Source: Phycisphaeraceae bacterium
GTDB lineage: Bacteria; Planctomycetota; Phycisphaerae; Phycisphaerales; Phycisphaeraceae
Length of the DNA: 64,000 nt
Assembly (NCBI GenBank): GCA_028277745.1
Contig: JANQFR010000049.1
Span: 62,001 to 126,000 of the forward strand
Direction of reading: 5' to 3'
The notes under the pieces were generated by a model, which did not search any database, was not told the DNA's origin, and saw only the letters and a program-made list of their open reading frames with translations. Position numbers and translations under genes: made by a program. Below, one piece after another: positions 54,008-63,654 of this stretch (position 1 is its first letter; each line of letters starts with the position of its first letter).

Positions 54008-57000
54008 CTACAAATCACATAATTCTTCGAATAATGTGATCCTGACACGGCTCAATGCGACTGCTCGCGAGTAGGTAACAGGAACAGGGTTTCTAAAAAC
54101 TAACACACCTTCTAAACGACTTTTAACAATACCCAGTTCTTGCCGCAGATTCTCCAAATACTTAGTCAGAACGTTAATTCGCATAAGATGCTTTCTCAAG
54201 CGATCGGGTCCACCTTGCTCGTCTAGCTGTCCACGAAACTCATGAAGTTGTTTCGCCACTTCACCCGGCGTCTTTGCGAACATCAAGTCTTTACATTCAA
54301 TCACTAACACGCGACCACTATCCGGCCGCCAAGCCAACACATCAATGTCACCATAGTCACGCTCTAACTTTAATTTGAGTATTTCGTTAATTTTAACTTC
54401 AGCTTGGGTGTTCCAACCTAGACCATGCAATCGATCTGCTACTTCGATATTGAATTGATGCCCAAACTCGTCTCGTCGGCGCCCGATCCAAGACTTCATG
54501 CGGCTGGTTGTATAATGCGACCCATCAAATTCGGCAGATTTCGAACGATCAACAAGGTAATTGAAGCCTTCACGCACAAAAGCAGGTGCAATCAAAACAA
54601 GAGGATCATCATCGCTCGTTATCTGCAATATCGGCCTCCGCACCGAAGAGAGTCGACGACGGAAACGCCACGGAACAATATCGTTGTAGCTCATGCCGTT
54701 TGGCAAGGAATCCCATCCATTTCGTGAATGGAACAGCAATGTCTCAATAATCTTCTTTCGTATCTGGCCATCTAGTGATCTGTCAAGCGAATATAGCTCG
54801 CTATACCGCATAAAAATCACTGCTCGTTTATTGGATATCGCATAGTCTTCAAGTTTGTCAAGGAAACAGATCCCGTCATCGAGCGAAAAACCAAATTCTA
54901 TGGCCCAAGCACTCAAAAAATCCGGATCAAAAAACTTCGCGACCGACGTAGTAGGTTTTGATTCTTCAAATAACGAATCATAGTCTTCTGATTTGAGTGC
55001 GATATTCCGAGAAGCAAAATCTTTGCCATATGGCTGAATCACCTGATCGAAGAACTCAGGATCAACACGTATATGCCCGTGCGATGTGACCTCTAACTTC
55101 GCATCCATAACTTCATATTTGATCGCATCAGACCAGCCCCCTAACTCAACCATCAAGTATACTGATGCCATTAATCTCGACATGTCCAGTTGGCCTGGTA
55201 TCGCTCCACCTTCGGTCGGACATTCACATATCGCCATTTCCATGAGATTACGTGATGCCAAGGAACTGGACGAACGTTTAGTCATTTGTTGTGTGATACT
55301 TTGCCGAGTTTGCTCTGTATCACCTTTAAGCTCAAGGATGGCCCTCGTCGTGCGTTCCCAATGCATCGATATACTTCGAATACATTCAATGTTTTCTAAC
55401 AATGCCTTGACAAATGCTTGCCGATCAAGCGAATGTAACGTCACACGAATGTCGTGCCAATAAGATTCAACAACCTCATTGAGCAGCCTGCAACATGCTT
55501 GAATGCCATTGATTTCTGATTCACCGGAATATGAGTCGGCTCGATTTGCCATGCCAATTCGACAAAAGGTATAGTCGAAGTCAGATAGATAGACAGGTTC
55601 GTTTGGTAATGACTTCTTAACGTAGTCTGTAAAGAATCGACTCAGGAAAACATGTAAGTTTCTTGCGCCTACGCTGGCCACCGTTTGACTGATTACTCTT
55701 GAAATATCAATTTCGGTGTCCGCTAGAACGCCCGTACCTTCTGACAAGCGCTGGAGAACGGCGACCTCTGCATGATTCGCTGGTTGATGCAAAGCGTCAA
55801 GAACGCTCCGCGGCAAGTCGAGATGTACCGTTTGAGTATTTTTGTTTGTATTGAGGGCAATTATAGCGGCAAGACTTTCAGGGCTTGTCTCTAGATTCGG
55901 AATGCTGCTTGCAGTATCGTCATATTCAGGAAAATTAATGTGCCATTGTTGCGAAGCAATACGTTGGTCTGGTAATTGCTCTACTATTGCAGGAACAAGC
56001 ATAGGAAGCCAATTGATAAATGCTTCCCATAATGTAAATAGCTCTTCATGTTCGGGATTGGAGTTAATCGATGCAGTAAACCAAACGTCAAGTTTTTCAG
56101 ATTCAAAAACAGCTTTGAGCCGCCCTCTCAACACGTCGTCACGCGAGCCATATAACGGCTTGTGGCGTCTTCTATCAAAGTACGACTGAGGAGTAAATCG
56201 TTGTACAACAACAGCAGTGCCGTCGGGTTGCATGGCAAGATGAAGATCTTGATCTTGAGTGGCTTCGATTCGTGGAACCAGCAGAAAGGTGTCCGGTACC
56301 ATTAAAGTGATTTGTGTTGACCGCGCTTCAGGATCAGTACTCAATCGATTATGAGGAAGAAGATTGTGATCAAGCTGCTTTGCGTAACCATAGAGATTGA
56401 GAAATCCACCGATATTCATGATTCTAACATTACGGCGTTCTAACTCACTTACATGATCTTCAAGACGGAAAATGTCAAGTGGACTCATGTCATGAGTCAT
56501 GCTCAAAGTAGTCAGATGGTAAGCATTAATACTTATAATCCGCCAGTTTTCCTCCGAAGGTCTGGGTAACGAGGTGACGAAGCCACGGCCCCATCCGCAC
56601 GAAACAACAATCGAAATACCTTCACGCAAACTACGCTGTTTCTTTGCATTCGAGATAGCCTGGAAAACACACGTTTCTACAATTCCATCACATGCTTTGA
56701 GAACAGAACTTAGGCCCTCCAACCTAACACCTTCTGGATCGCTAAAGTCGTCCAGCAAGAAGACTAGGTGAAGGTGTCGGCCAGGATCAACTTCGATCGT
56801 AAGCTGGCTCACAAGACTGGTGCCTATATCGTCCCACCTTACGGATGCGCCAATTTCTCTGCCTAAAAGAGGCAAATCGCGGAATAATAAAGAGTAGGCA
56901 CGCGATAATCCAGTCCTTAAAGCTTCAGTTTGCTTTTCTCGTACTGCGAAATCGATTACGTGATTCCGGATCGCAACGGATATGTATGAACAAGCAAGCA

Positions 57001-57868
57001 CAATTATGCCATTCTTGGTGACAAGAAGCGGCTTGTGTTGAAGGAAGGATTCATCCGCAGATCGCCAATCTGATAAACTACAACAGAAAGGCGCCAAGCT
57101 TTCGACACCAATGCCGAGTACAGCAAGCTCTTCGAATGAAAAAACAACAGATTTTGACAGTTCGCTAAGATTGTTAAGAACATCCCGAGGTATTTTTTTT
57201 TGTGGAATTTCTGCGCCTTCGAGATAGCGTTCAAGTTGCCGACGGTTCGCTACTTCATCAGATATAATCAGGATGTTAGCGACTTGAAGTCTTAGTGTTT
57301 CATAAACATTGGAATCAGGCATAGCCTCAAGAATATCTAAGAATCGCTGCAGATAGAAGCCATTGCCTTCCCAAAGACCTTCAAAGATTCGGAAGTTTTT
57401 TCTGCGATACATTGCAAGCGTAATAAAGAGATCTTCGGTAGGGTCTTCTTGGAGAGCATATCCACACGCTCCGAGTTGCGTAAACATCCATGCAAGATCA
57501 GATCTATCAATGTGTTTATTGCCTCGGCTATCGGTTAAAACATGGAACAGAAGTTTTTCAAGCCTATATGCATTTGCAGCTAAATCAGGTACCGTTAGGA
57601 TGCCACTTATTGTCGCAACGGCCCGTTCTAGATCGAGAGCATGAAGTTTTCGTTTTAAGTTCGCAACGCTTTCCGGCACTTCTGAAAGTGTTATTGACTG
57701 TTTAAGGAATTTATTTTTCTTCGCCCCGTAGACGTCAGCTTTCTGCTTTCTTCTTCGCTTGTTCTTCTTGTTAAGTCTTCGTGCCACGACTTCCTCCCGA
57801 AAATTGTCGGATGATTTCCGTTCCGCAGTTCGGACTTTTAACTGTTGGCTCAGAAGAGATGAGTCCAC
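54008..57868 (-). CDS. Large protein of unknown function with C-terminal PD-(D/E)XK nuclease-type domain
   Basis: 1286 residues from GTG 57868 (other starts possible). N-terminal basic patch VVARRLNKKNKRRRKQK. The central 1000 residues are mixed alpha/beta without a P-loop, helicase, HEPN or HNH motif that I can see. The last 170 residues look like a restriction-type nuclease: EFGHQFNIEVADRLHGLGWN, then YGDIDVLAW (Asp1176), then VLVIECKD (Glu1191, Lys1193), the D...E-x-K core of the PD-(D/E)XK fold. The gene is visibly AT-rich against GC-rich neighbours and stands alone, so it was probably acquired. A single-gene defence or toxin system is plausible; a role in DNA processing cannot be excluded. 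Not a known family to me. Confidence 0.85.
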   Translation of the reverse strand: MDSSLLSQQLKVRTAERKSSDNFREEVVARRLNKKNKRRRKQKADVYGAKKNKFLKQSITLSEVPESVANLKRKLHALDLERAVATISGILTVPDLAANAYRLEKLLFHVLTDSRGNKHIDRSDLAWMFTQLGACGYALQEDPTEDLFITLAMYRRKNFRIFEGLWEGNGFYLQRFLDILEAMPDSNVYETLRLQVANILIISDEVANRRQLERYLEGAEIPQKKIPRDVLNNLSELSKSVVFSFEELAVLGIGVESLAPFCCSLSDWRSADESFLQHKPLLVTKNGIIVLACSYISVAIRNHVIDFAVREKQTEALRTGLSRAYSLLFRDLPLLGREIGASVRWDDIGTSLVSQLTIEVDPGRHLHLVFLLDDFSDPEGVRLEGLSSVLKACDGIVETCVFQAISNAKKQRSLREGISIVVSCGWGRGFVTSLPRPSEENWRIISINAYHLTTLSMTHDMSPLDIFRLEDHVSELERRNVRIMNIGGFLNLYGYAKQLDHNLLPHNRLSTDPEARSTQITLMVPDTFLLVPRIEATQDQDLHLAMQPDGTAVVVQRFTPQSYFDRRRHKPLYGSRDDVLRGRLKAVFESEKLDVWFTASINSNPEHEELFTLWEAFINWLPMLVPAIVEQLPDQRIASQQWHINFPEYDDTASSIPNLETSPESLAAIIALNTNKNTQTVHLDLPRSVLDALHQPANHAEVAVLQRLSEGTGVLADTEIDISRVISQTVASVGARNLHVFLSRFFTDYVKKSLPNEPVYLSDFDYTFCRIGMANRADSYSGESEINGIQACCRLLNEVVESYWHDIRVTLHSLDRQAFVKALLENIECIRSISMHWERTTRAILELKGDTEQTRQSITQQMTKRSSSSLASRNLMEMAICECPTEGGAIPGQLDMSRLMASVYLMVELGGWSDAIKYEVMDAKLEVTSHGHIRVDPEFFDQVIQPYGKDFASRNIALKSEDYDSLFEESKPTTSVAKFFDPDFLSAWAIEFGFSLDDGICFLDKLEDYAISNKRAVIFMRYSELYSLDRSLDGQIRKKIIETLLFHSRNGWDSLPNGMSYNDIVPWRFRRRLSSVRRPILQITSDDDPLVLIAPAFVREGFNYLVDRSKSAEFDGSHYTTSRMKSWIGRRRDEFGHQFNIEVADRLHGLGWNTQAEVKINEILKLKLERDYGDIDVLAWRPDSGRVLVIECKDLMFAKTPGEVAKQLHEFRGQLDEQGGPDRLRKHLMRINVLTKYLENLRQELGIVKSRLEGVLVFRNPVPVTYSRAVALSRVRITLFEELCDL

Positions 57869-57981
57869 CGCTCTTGCTGTCGGACGCTGGAAAATTCAAC
57901 CCGACATAGAAAAGATCACTCAGTCCATCTCAGTCGATGTTAGTAGCGAAGCGTGGACGGTGCAAGAATGCAACGGTCGCT

Positions 57982-58920
57982 TTAGTACAAGTGCCTTGGA
58001 TCTGCTCTGTCTGACACAATCAGATTGGGTGCGTCCGGCCGGCTGCGTTGCTGGGCCCACTGGAGGAGGGCGACGCCGGCGAAGGCGATTGTGGCGCCGA
58101 GGTAGAAGCCGCGGGAGGGGTCCTTGTTCAGGAACGCGGCGGAGAGGAGGATGCCCCAGATCGGGGCGAGGTAGCCGTAGAGGCTGACGAACACCGCGCC
58201 GGTTCGCTTGAGCATGATGAAGAGCACCAGGACCGGCAGGGCCGAGGCGAACAGGCCCAGGCCGGTCATGTGGAGCCAGTCGACGGGCCTGGGCGTGACC
58301 GCGAGGGGGGACTCGAAGGCGAAGGTGAGGGGCCAGAGCATGACGGCGCCGTAGAGCATCGTCACCCCGGCGGCCGCGCTGGGGGCGAGGCCGCGCATGA
58401 ACTGCTCGCTGAGCACGCAGTAGAGGGCGTAGGAGAAGAACCCGCCGGCGATGAACCCGACGCCCAGGGCGGTGGTGCGCTGGTCGACCAGCTGGGCGGG
58501 GCCGATCGCCAGGACCAGGCCCGCGACGCCGACGGGGGCGCCGATCCAGACCGGCCACCACATCTTCCGCGACAGCGGGGGCAGGGCCGACACGATCATG
58601 GTCGAGATCGGCACGATGCAGACCAGGAGGGTCGCCAGGTCGGAGTCGATCCGGCGTTCGCTCAGCGCGACGCCGCTCCACGCGAAGACCGGCCCGACCA
58701 GCGCGAGCAGGGCCATGCGGCCCAACGCCCGGAACACCGGACGCAGCGGCTGACGCGTCGCGACGCAGAACAACAGGATCGCCGCCGCCCCCAGGGTCCC
58801 CCGCCCCGCCGCGATCATCAGCGGCGGGAACACGCCTTCGAGCAGCTTCACCCAGAAGTACCCCAACGCGAACCCGAGCGACACGACCAGCAGCAGCACG
58901 ATGTTGATGAACACCCGCAT
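57982..58920 (-). CDS. EamA-family (DMT) transporter
   Basis: 312 residues, ten membrane helices in two EamA repeats (GFALGYFWVKLLEGVFPPLM and SLYGYLAPIWGILLSAAFLN). Such proteins export amino acids, nucleotide or drug-like metabolites; the substrate cannot be told. The C-terminal tail (SRPDAPNLIVSDRADPRHLY) is long and lies at the junction with the AT-rich gene, so it may have been altered by insertion. Confidence 0.92.
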   Translation of the reverse strand: MRVFINIVLLLVVSLGFALGYFWVKLLEGVFPPLMIAAGRGTLGAAAILLFCVATRQPLRPVFRALGRMALLALVGPVFAWSGVALSERRIDSDLATLLVCIVPISTMIVSALPPLSRKMWWPVWIGAPVGVAGLVLAIGPAQLVDQRTTALGVGFIAGGFFSYALYCVLSEQFMRGLAPSAAAGVTMLYGAVMLWPLTFAFESPLAVTPRPVDWLHMTGLGLFASALPVLVLFIMLKRTGAVFVSLYGYLAPIWGILLSAAFLNKDPSRGFYLGATIAFAGVALLQWAQQRSRPDAPNLIVSDRADPRHLY

Positions 58921-59018
58921 CCGTCGCGGATTCTATCGGGATCAGCGCAACGTGGGGTTTCACCAGGCCGAACGTCATGCGGGAACCGCGGATCGCCGCG
59001 ACGCACGAGGTCTGATGA

Positions 59019-59987
59019 TCACGAAGCGAAGCCGGTGCGCCTGACCCGGGGCGCGGGGGCGGGGGCGTTCGTCAATGCGGGGCTGGGCAGAACGGCCCTG
59101 ACTTCCTCGACGGCGGCGGGCAAGCGGCTGATCATGTTGCTGAGATGAGTGGGGGTCAGCGCCAATTCGTCGAGCAGCTCCGAGCGGATCTCGGTGTGCT
59201 CCATCAACTCGGGGATGGCCGGGTCCTGGCGCAGGGCCAGGATGTCGGCGACGTGTACGAGGGCGGCGAGCGGCCGGCGTTCGGGGGTGAGGTCCCAGGG
59301 GTGATGGTGATAGCCGGCGACGTGGGTCAGGTTGTGCGGGAGCTTCCAGAGTTTGCAGAGCCCGGCGCCGAAGTGCTCGTGCGTGGCGCCGATCTTCTCC
59401 ATCTCGATGGCCCGGAAAGGCGTCTGGGGATGGCGGCGTGCCGTGGCGATCGCCTCGATGAACTGCGGCTGGCGGGACTGGACCTCGACGATGATGCCGA
59501 TGTCATGAAGCAGGCCGGCGAGGAAGGCTTCGTCGAGCAGCCGGCTCTTGCTCTGCTGGGCGAGGAACTGGGTGGCGACCGCGACGGTGATCGAGTGGGT
59601 CCAGAGGTTGTTGATATCGAAATGGGGGCCGACCTTCCCGCCGTGGATCAGCTTGGCGAGACTGGCGGCGACCGCGATGTTCTTGATGGCCTTCATGCCC
59701 AGCAGGACGATGGCGCGATCGATCGAGCCGATCTGTCGGGGCATGCCGTAGAGCGAGCTGTTAATGACTTTCAGGATCCGCGCGGTGAGGGCGGGATCGT
59801 TGGCGATGACATCGCTCAGGTCGCGAGAGGTCGAGTTGCGGTCCTCGACGAGCTGGATAATGCGCAGGGTAACCTCGGGCAGGGTGATGAGGTGGCGGAT
59901 CTCATGGATCGCCGAAGCGATGGTGTGGCTCATCTGCTCAACATCGGCGGCGGCGATGATACGTTCAGGGTCTACTTCTTCCGGCAT
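59019..59987 (-). CDS. HDOD-domain protein
   Basis: 322 residues from ATG 59987, which has GGAGA upstream; the frame is open to 60287. HDOD domain about 25-235: LPEVTLRIIQLVEDRNSTSR, LSDVIANDPALTARILKVIN, SSLYGMPRQIGSIDRAIVLL and AFLAGLLHDIGIIVE. The helical C-terminal part has HEHFGAGLCKLWKLPHNL and HHHPWD. These proteins act in signalling, commonly with c-di-GMP or phosphorelay partners. Pro/Ala-rich tail. Confidence 0.9.
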   Translation of the reverse strand: MPEEVDPERIIAAADVEQMSHTIASAIHEIRHLITLPEVTLRIIQLVEDRNSTSRDLSDVIANDPALTARILKVINSSLYGMPRQIGSIDRAIVLLGMKAIKNIAVAASLAKLIHGGKVGPHFDINNLWTHSITVAVATQFLAQQSKSRLLDEAFLAGLLHDIGIIVEVQSRQPQFIEAIATARRHPQTPFRAIEMEKIGATHEHFGAGLCKLWKLPHNLTHVAGYHHHPWDLTPERRPLAALVHVADILALRQDPAIPELMEHTEIRSELLDELALTPTHLSNMISRLPAAVEEVRAVLPSPALTNAPAPAPRVRRTGFAS

Positions 59988-60339
59988 AAGGTCTCCATAG
60001 GATCGTGATGCAAGCCAATCACCCCTGAACGTGATGGAAGCCCCGGCCTCACCCCGTGGAGGCTGGGCGCGCACCACGAAGCGGGATTCGCCAGAATGGT
60101 CCAGCAATCCGTAATCCGCAATTCCTGGATCGTTAAAAGGGGCATGCGATCCTCTAACAGTCCTTAAACATACACTCGCCGTTAACGGACAAAACTGGAC
60201 AAGTGATTTGGGAAATTTTGGAAAGATGAGCATGGTGGACAGCGCCGGCGTTACCGGACGATGCCGGTCGGGGGGCGGGAGCGGCATGATCCGCTCGTTC
60301 TGTCCGCCATGAGTGTAGGGAGCGTTTTCAACGGGGCCG

Positions 60340-60368
60340 TTGACCGCCGAGGGTCTCTATTTGATACT
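60340..60368 (+). promoter_or_regulatory. Promoter upstream of small membrane protein gene
   Basis: TTGACC (60340-60345), 17-base spacer, GATACT (60363-60368). The ATG 60427 with AAGGAG upstream follows. The rest of the 59988-60426 interval (438 bases) shows no gene; GAGCGG...CCGCTC hairpin near 60280. Confidence 0.5.
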
Positions 60369-60426
60369 GACGTTTTGCAGATCGATTCTGCTCAACGGCG
60401 ACTCATTCTCATCAAGGAGCGGTCTG

Positions 60427-60690
60427 ATGAAAACACTTCAAACGCTGCTGACCGCACGTATCGGTTCGGAACGATCCAGCGCCCGCTTCGCCCAAGGGGT
60501 TTTGTTTGCTTGTGGCATTGTGATGATGGTTGTCGGGGTTCTTCGATTACCCTCGCTGCGGTTAACCGAGGGGCAGCTTTTCATCGCGGTGTTCCTGCTC
60601 ATCGCGGTGATGCTGCTTTGCGTGACCGTCGGTCTTCTGTTGCCGATCGCTGAAGACCTCAAGACGCTCCGCAAACAGCAGGCCCCCTGA
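60427..60690 (+). CDS. Small membrane protein
   Basis: 87 residues from ATG 60427. Two membrane helices (about 20-40 and 50-72) with a basic N-terminus and C-terminal EDLKTLRKQQAP. No family recognised. Convergent with the VTT-domain gene, ending 13 bases from its stop. Confidence 0.6.
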   Translation: MKTLQTLLTARIGSERSSARFAQGVLFACGIVMMVVGVLRLPSLRLTEGQLFIAVFLLIAVMLLCVTVGLLLPIAEDLKTLRKQQAP

Positions 60691-60703
60691 CCGCCCGCCG
60701 GCG

Positions 60704-61480
60704 TCATGTCGCTTGGCGGGCCGCCCGTTTCAGGATGCGCCAGGACCACGCGCCGAGGATGGTGAGGCTGACGATTGCGATCGCGAGCCCGCCGATGAAC
60801 AGGCGGGGGTCGCGGTCGGCGTGGAGGCGGGCCAGTTCGCTTCCGAGCCAGGCGACGATGGCGACGCGGGGGAGCATGCCCAGCGCGGTGCCGAGCAACA
60901 GCGGCCCGAGGCGCACGCCCGAGGCGGAGGCCAGGACCGTGCCCATGGCGAACGGCAGTTGGGGGGGCAGGCGCACGAGGGTCACGGCGAGGACCGCGCG
61001 CCACCCGCGGGCGTCGATCATCGCGGCGGCGATCGCCCGGCCGGGCCGGGTGCGGTCGATCCCTTCGCGCAGCCGCCGACCGACCGCGAGGCGGGACACC
61101 CGCCACCCGATGGCGGTCCCGCCGACCACCGCGGCGAGCGCGGCGGCCGATCCGAGGACCGGGCCGAACACGAACCCGGCCGCGAGGCTCACGGCGTGGG
61201 TCGGCAGCAAGGCCAGCCCACACGCCGCCGCGGCGACGATGACAAACGCCGGCCACCACCACGCCCCGCCGGCGCGCATCCCCGCGGCCGCCTCCCGCAG
61301 CGGCTCGTACAACCCGAGCACCCCCAGCCCCGGAAGCAACGCCGCGACAACCATCAGCAGCAGTACGCCGCGGTGTCTGTTCAGTGCGCGCACGAGCCGG
61401 GCCCGCATCGGTGCGGGCGGCGGCGGTGCGACTTCAAGGGCGGACTCGCGGATGAGAGGTGGAGGGGCCTCACGATTCAC
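60704..61480 (-). CDS. TVP38/TMEM64 (VTT-domain) membrane protein
   Basis: 258 residues with a Pro-rich N-terminus, about six helices, and the conserved LLPTHAVSLAAGFVFGPVLG then VTLVRLPPQLPFAMGTVLAS of the SNARE-associated (DedA-like) fold. These proteins may scramble lipids or transport small solutes. It is cytoplasmic membrane located. ATG at residue 25 (61408) is an alternative start. Confidence 0.88.
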   Translation of the reverse strand: MNREAPPPLIRESALEVAPPPPAPMRARLVRALNRHRGVLLLMVVAALLPGLGVLGLYEPLREAAAGMRAGGAWWWPAFVIVAAAACGLALLPTHAVSLAAGFVFGPVLGSAAALAAVVGGTAIGWRVSRLAVGRRLREGIDRTRPGRAIAAAMIDARGWRAVLAVTLVRLPPQLPFAMGTVLASASGVRLGPLLLGTALGMLPRVAIVAWLGSELARLHADRDPRLFIGGLAIAIVSLTILGAWSWRILKRAARQAT

Positions 61481-61525
61481 GTCGAATGATAGGCGGGGTT
61501 TGGCGGCGGAAACGGGCGGTCAGGA

Positions 61526-61567
61526 AATAGCCTGCCTTGACCGGGGCCGCGCAGCGGCCCGGCTATT
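61526..61567. repeat. Hairpin repeat, probable terminator
   Basis: Outer AATAGCC (61526-61532) and GGCTATT (61561-61567), inner CCGGG-GCCGC/GCGGC-CCGG. Downstream of the lipoprotein gene on the minus strand. Related in shape to the TTAGCC...GGCTAA elements at 2399 and 5807. Confidence 0.65.
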
Positions 61568-61582
61568 GAATCGACCTCGCCG

Positions 61583-62074
61583 TCAGCTTGCGGGGCTTGG
61601 GTCCTGGAGGGGCAGGTCGTCGGTGTGCGGCGCGGGACGGCCGGGGTTGTCAGCGAGTCGGTTGAGCACGGCTTGGCGACTGTTGTCGAAATTCAATCGG
61701 CGGACCTGGTCGAGGATCGCGACACGCGCCTCGGGGAACAGTGTCGGGTTGCCGGCCATCGCCATCAACACGTCGCGCCGGAACAAATCGAAGTTCAGCA
61801 CGCTCATCGCGGTCCGCACGAGATGGGTCTGGGCGCGGGGGCCCAGGTCGTAACGCTTGGCAAAGCCCATCAGGTATTGTCGCCGGCCGTTGTCAAAAGT
61901 CAGGTCGTGAACCGCGTCGATCTCGCGGATGGTCGTCGCGTCGTCGACGACATAGACGACCTCCACCCCATCGGGGGCCTCAGTGGGCGGTTCATTAACC
62001 ACGATGACGGTCGTCTTGCCGGCGCATCCGGCCAGAGCGAGAAACAGGACGGCGGGGACCAGTGCAGCGCGCAT
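61583..62074 (-). CDS. Small lipoprotein, hypothetical
   Basis: 163 residues from ATG 62074; lipobox LALAGC near residue 17, AAAGGAG before the start. Mature part has an acidic strand region (VEVVYVVDDATTIREIDAVH) and a helical, repeat-like second half (LNFDLFRRDVLMAMAGNPTL, then RRLNFDNSRQAVLNRLADNP), suggesting a HEAT-like solvent-exposed structure. Function unknown. Confidence 0.75.
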   Translation of the reverse strand: MRAALVPAVLFLALAGCAGKTTVIVVNEPPTEAPDGVEVVYVVDDATTIREIDAVHDLTFDNGRRQYLMGFAKRYDLGPRAQTHLVRTAMSVLNFDLFRRDVLMAMAGNPTLFPEARVAILDQVRRLNFDNSRQAVLNRLADNPGRPAPHTDDLPLQDPSPAS

Positions 62075-62329
62075 GAGCAACTCCTTTCCTCTCGAACAGG
62101 ATACCCGATGTCCATGGATAGAGGCGCCGACGGCCCGGGCGGAACGGAGAAAACGGAGAAACGGGCGGGCGTTTTCCGTGCTTCCCCCCGAGAACGGGCC
62201 GTGGCGCCGGATGCGGCCGGGGCCTTATAATCAGCTCCCTGCGGGAGCGGCGTGACAAAAACCCGAGTAAGATCGTTCGGGCTCGATCCAAAGCCGCGAT
62301 TTGGTGACACAAAATGGACGAGGGATGAA

Positions 62330-63634
62330 ATGCCCAAGCATGTTCTTTGCTGCCTGATCCCAGCCATGCTGCTTCTGTCGGGGTGCGAGGATAAACCGCC
62401 GTCTGATCGCCCCCTGATGGCGACGCCTGTGCTTTATCAGGCCGGGGTCGATCCTTTTGAACAGGTCCCCCCCGAACGGCGGCGGTCGAGCATCAACCTC
62501 TTTTACGCCACAGACCGCGCCGCCGACCCCAACGCCGCCTTCGGGTACGGCGCAGACCCCAGTGATGTGCTCTCGCTGGGTCAATGCACGGTCGAGATCG
62601 TGCCGGAGACCAGGTCCTGGCTGCATCTGAGCCAGCTGTCGCTCAAACCGGACCGAACAGATGATCTTGCCCTCAAGCTGGGCCCCGTCAAGCCCGAAGC
62701 CCAGATCCGCATCGCGTCGGACAGATCCGCCGCCCACGACCTCGACCCCGCGACTCAGCGCTTCATCGATCAACTTAACGCCGACATCCGCCTCCACCCC
62801 GACAAGATGCTCAACATCTACGTGCACGGGGCCACCATGGATTTTGATGACGCGATGACCCTCGCCGCCGAATTCCACCACTTCACCGGCCGGCGGGCGA
62901 CCTGGATCGCCTTCGCCTGGCCGGCCCATCCCCATGTCTATCAGTACGCCCTCGGCGAAGACGGGCCGCGCATCAACCAGAGCTCCGTCCACTTTGCGCA
63001 GCTGCTCGAACTGCTCGGTCAACACAGCGACGCCCCGGCCGTCAACATCATCTGCTGGAGCGCCGGGAGCCGGATCGTCAGCGACGCCCTCATGCTCCTC
63101 CACCAACGCCACCCCGACCTGAGCCCTGACGAGATCGGCCGGTTCTGCCGGCTCGGCGACATCGTCTTCTGCGCCAGCGATGAGTCTTTCGGCGACTTCC
63201 TCACGAAGATGAAGACCTGCCACGGCATGCTCCAGTCTATCACCTACACCGTCTCCGACGGCGATATCCTGCTCGAACTCTCCAGCCTGATCCACGATGA
63301 CGCGCAACGCGTCGGCGAGGCCGACAGCGACGACACCAGCGCCTTGGCCACGGCGATACAGGCGATGAACAACATCACCGTGCTCGACGTGTCCTACCAG
63401 AAGGAACAACGCGGCTTCGACATCACCGGCCACCGGTACTGGTTCCGCAACCCCTGGGTCAGCAGCGATATCATCCTCGATCTGCTGACCGACTGGCCCG
63501 CGAACCGGCGCGGGCTCGACCCCACGTCCCATCCGCAGGTCTGGGGCATGACCGACCGCTACCCCGGCCGGGTTCAACAGGCCGCCTCGCGGTTTTTTGA
63601 GAGCAAGCCGGCGACCACGGCGTCTTCGCCTTAA
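62330..63634 (+). CDS. Lipoprotein alpha/beta hydrolase (DUF900-like)
   Basis: 434 residues from ATG 62330 (MPKHVLCCLIPAMLLLSGC, a lipobox). The pattern SSINLFYATDRAADPNAAFG at the start, then MLNIYVHGATMDFDDAMTLA, a core with RATWIAFAWPA and the nucleophile motif IICWSAGSRIVSD, matches the DUF900/esterase family; the Gly before the Ser elbow is replaced by Trp. Outer-membrane lipoprotein expected. Substrate unknown. Confidence 0.8.
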   Translation: MPKHVLCCLIPAMLLLSGCEDKPPSDRPLMATPVLYQAGVDPFEQVPPERRRSSINLFYATDRAADPNAAFGYGADPSDVLSLGQCTVEIVPETRSWLHLSQLSLKPDRTDDLALKLGPVKPEAQIRIASDRSAAHDLDPATQRFIDQLNADIRLHPDKMLNIYVHGATMDFDDAMTLAAEFHHFTGRRATWIAFAWPAHPHVYQYALGEDGPRINQSSVHFAQLLELLGQHSDAPAVNIICWSAGSRIVSDALMLLHQRHPDLSPDEIGRFCRLGDIVFCASDESFGDFLTKMKTCHGMLQSITYTVSDGDILLELSSLIHDDAQRVGEADSDDTSALATAIQAMNNITVLDVSYQKEQRGFDITGHRYWFRNPWVSSDIILDLLTDWPANRRGLDPTSHPQVWGMTDRYPGRVQQAASRFFESKPATTASSP

Positions 63635-63654
63635 CGGGTCGATCAACGAGGCGT

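Noticed and set aside
54008-57868. Reading the large gene as a helicase-nuclease or a restriction-modification enzyme
   Set aside because: No Walker A, DEAD-box or methyltransferase motif could be found in the 1286 residues; only the C-terminal nuclease core is supported.
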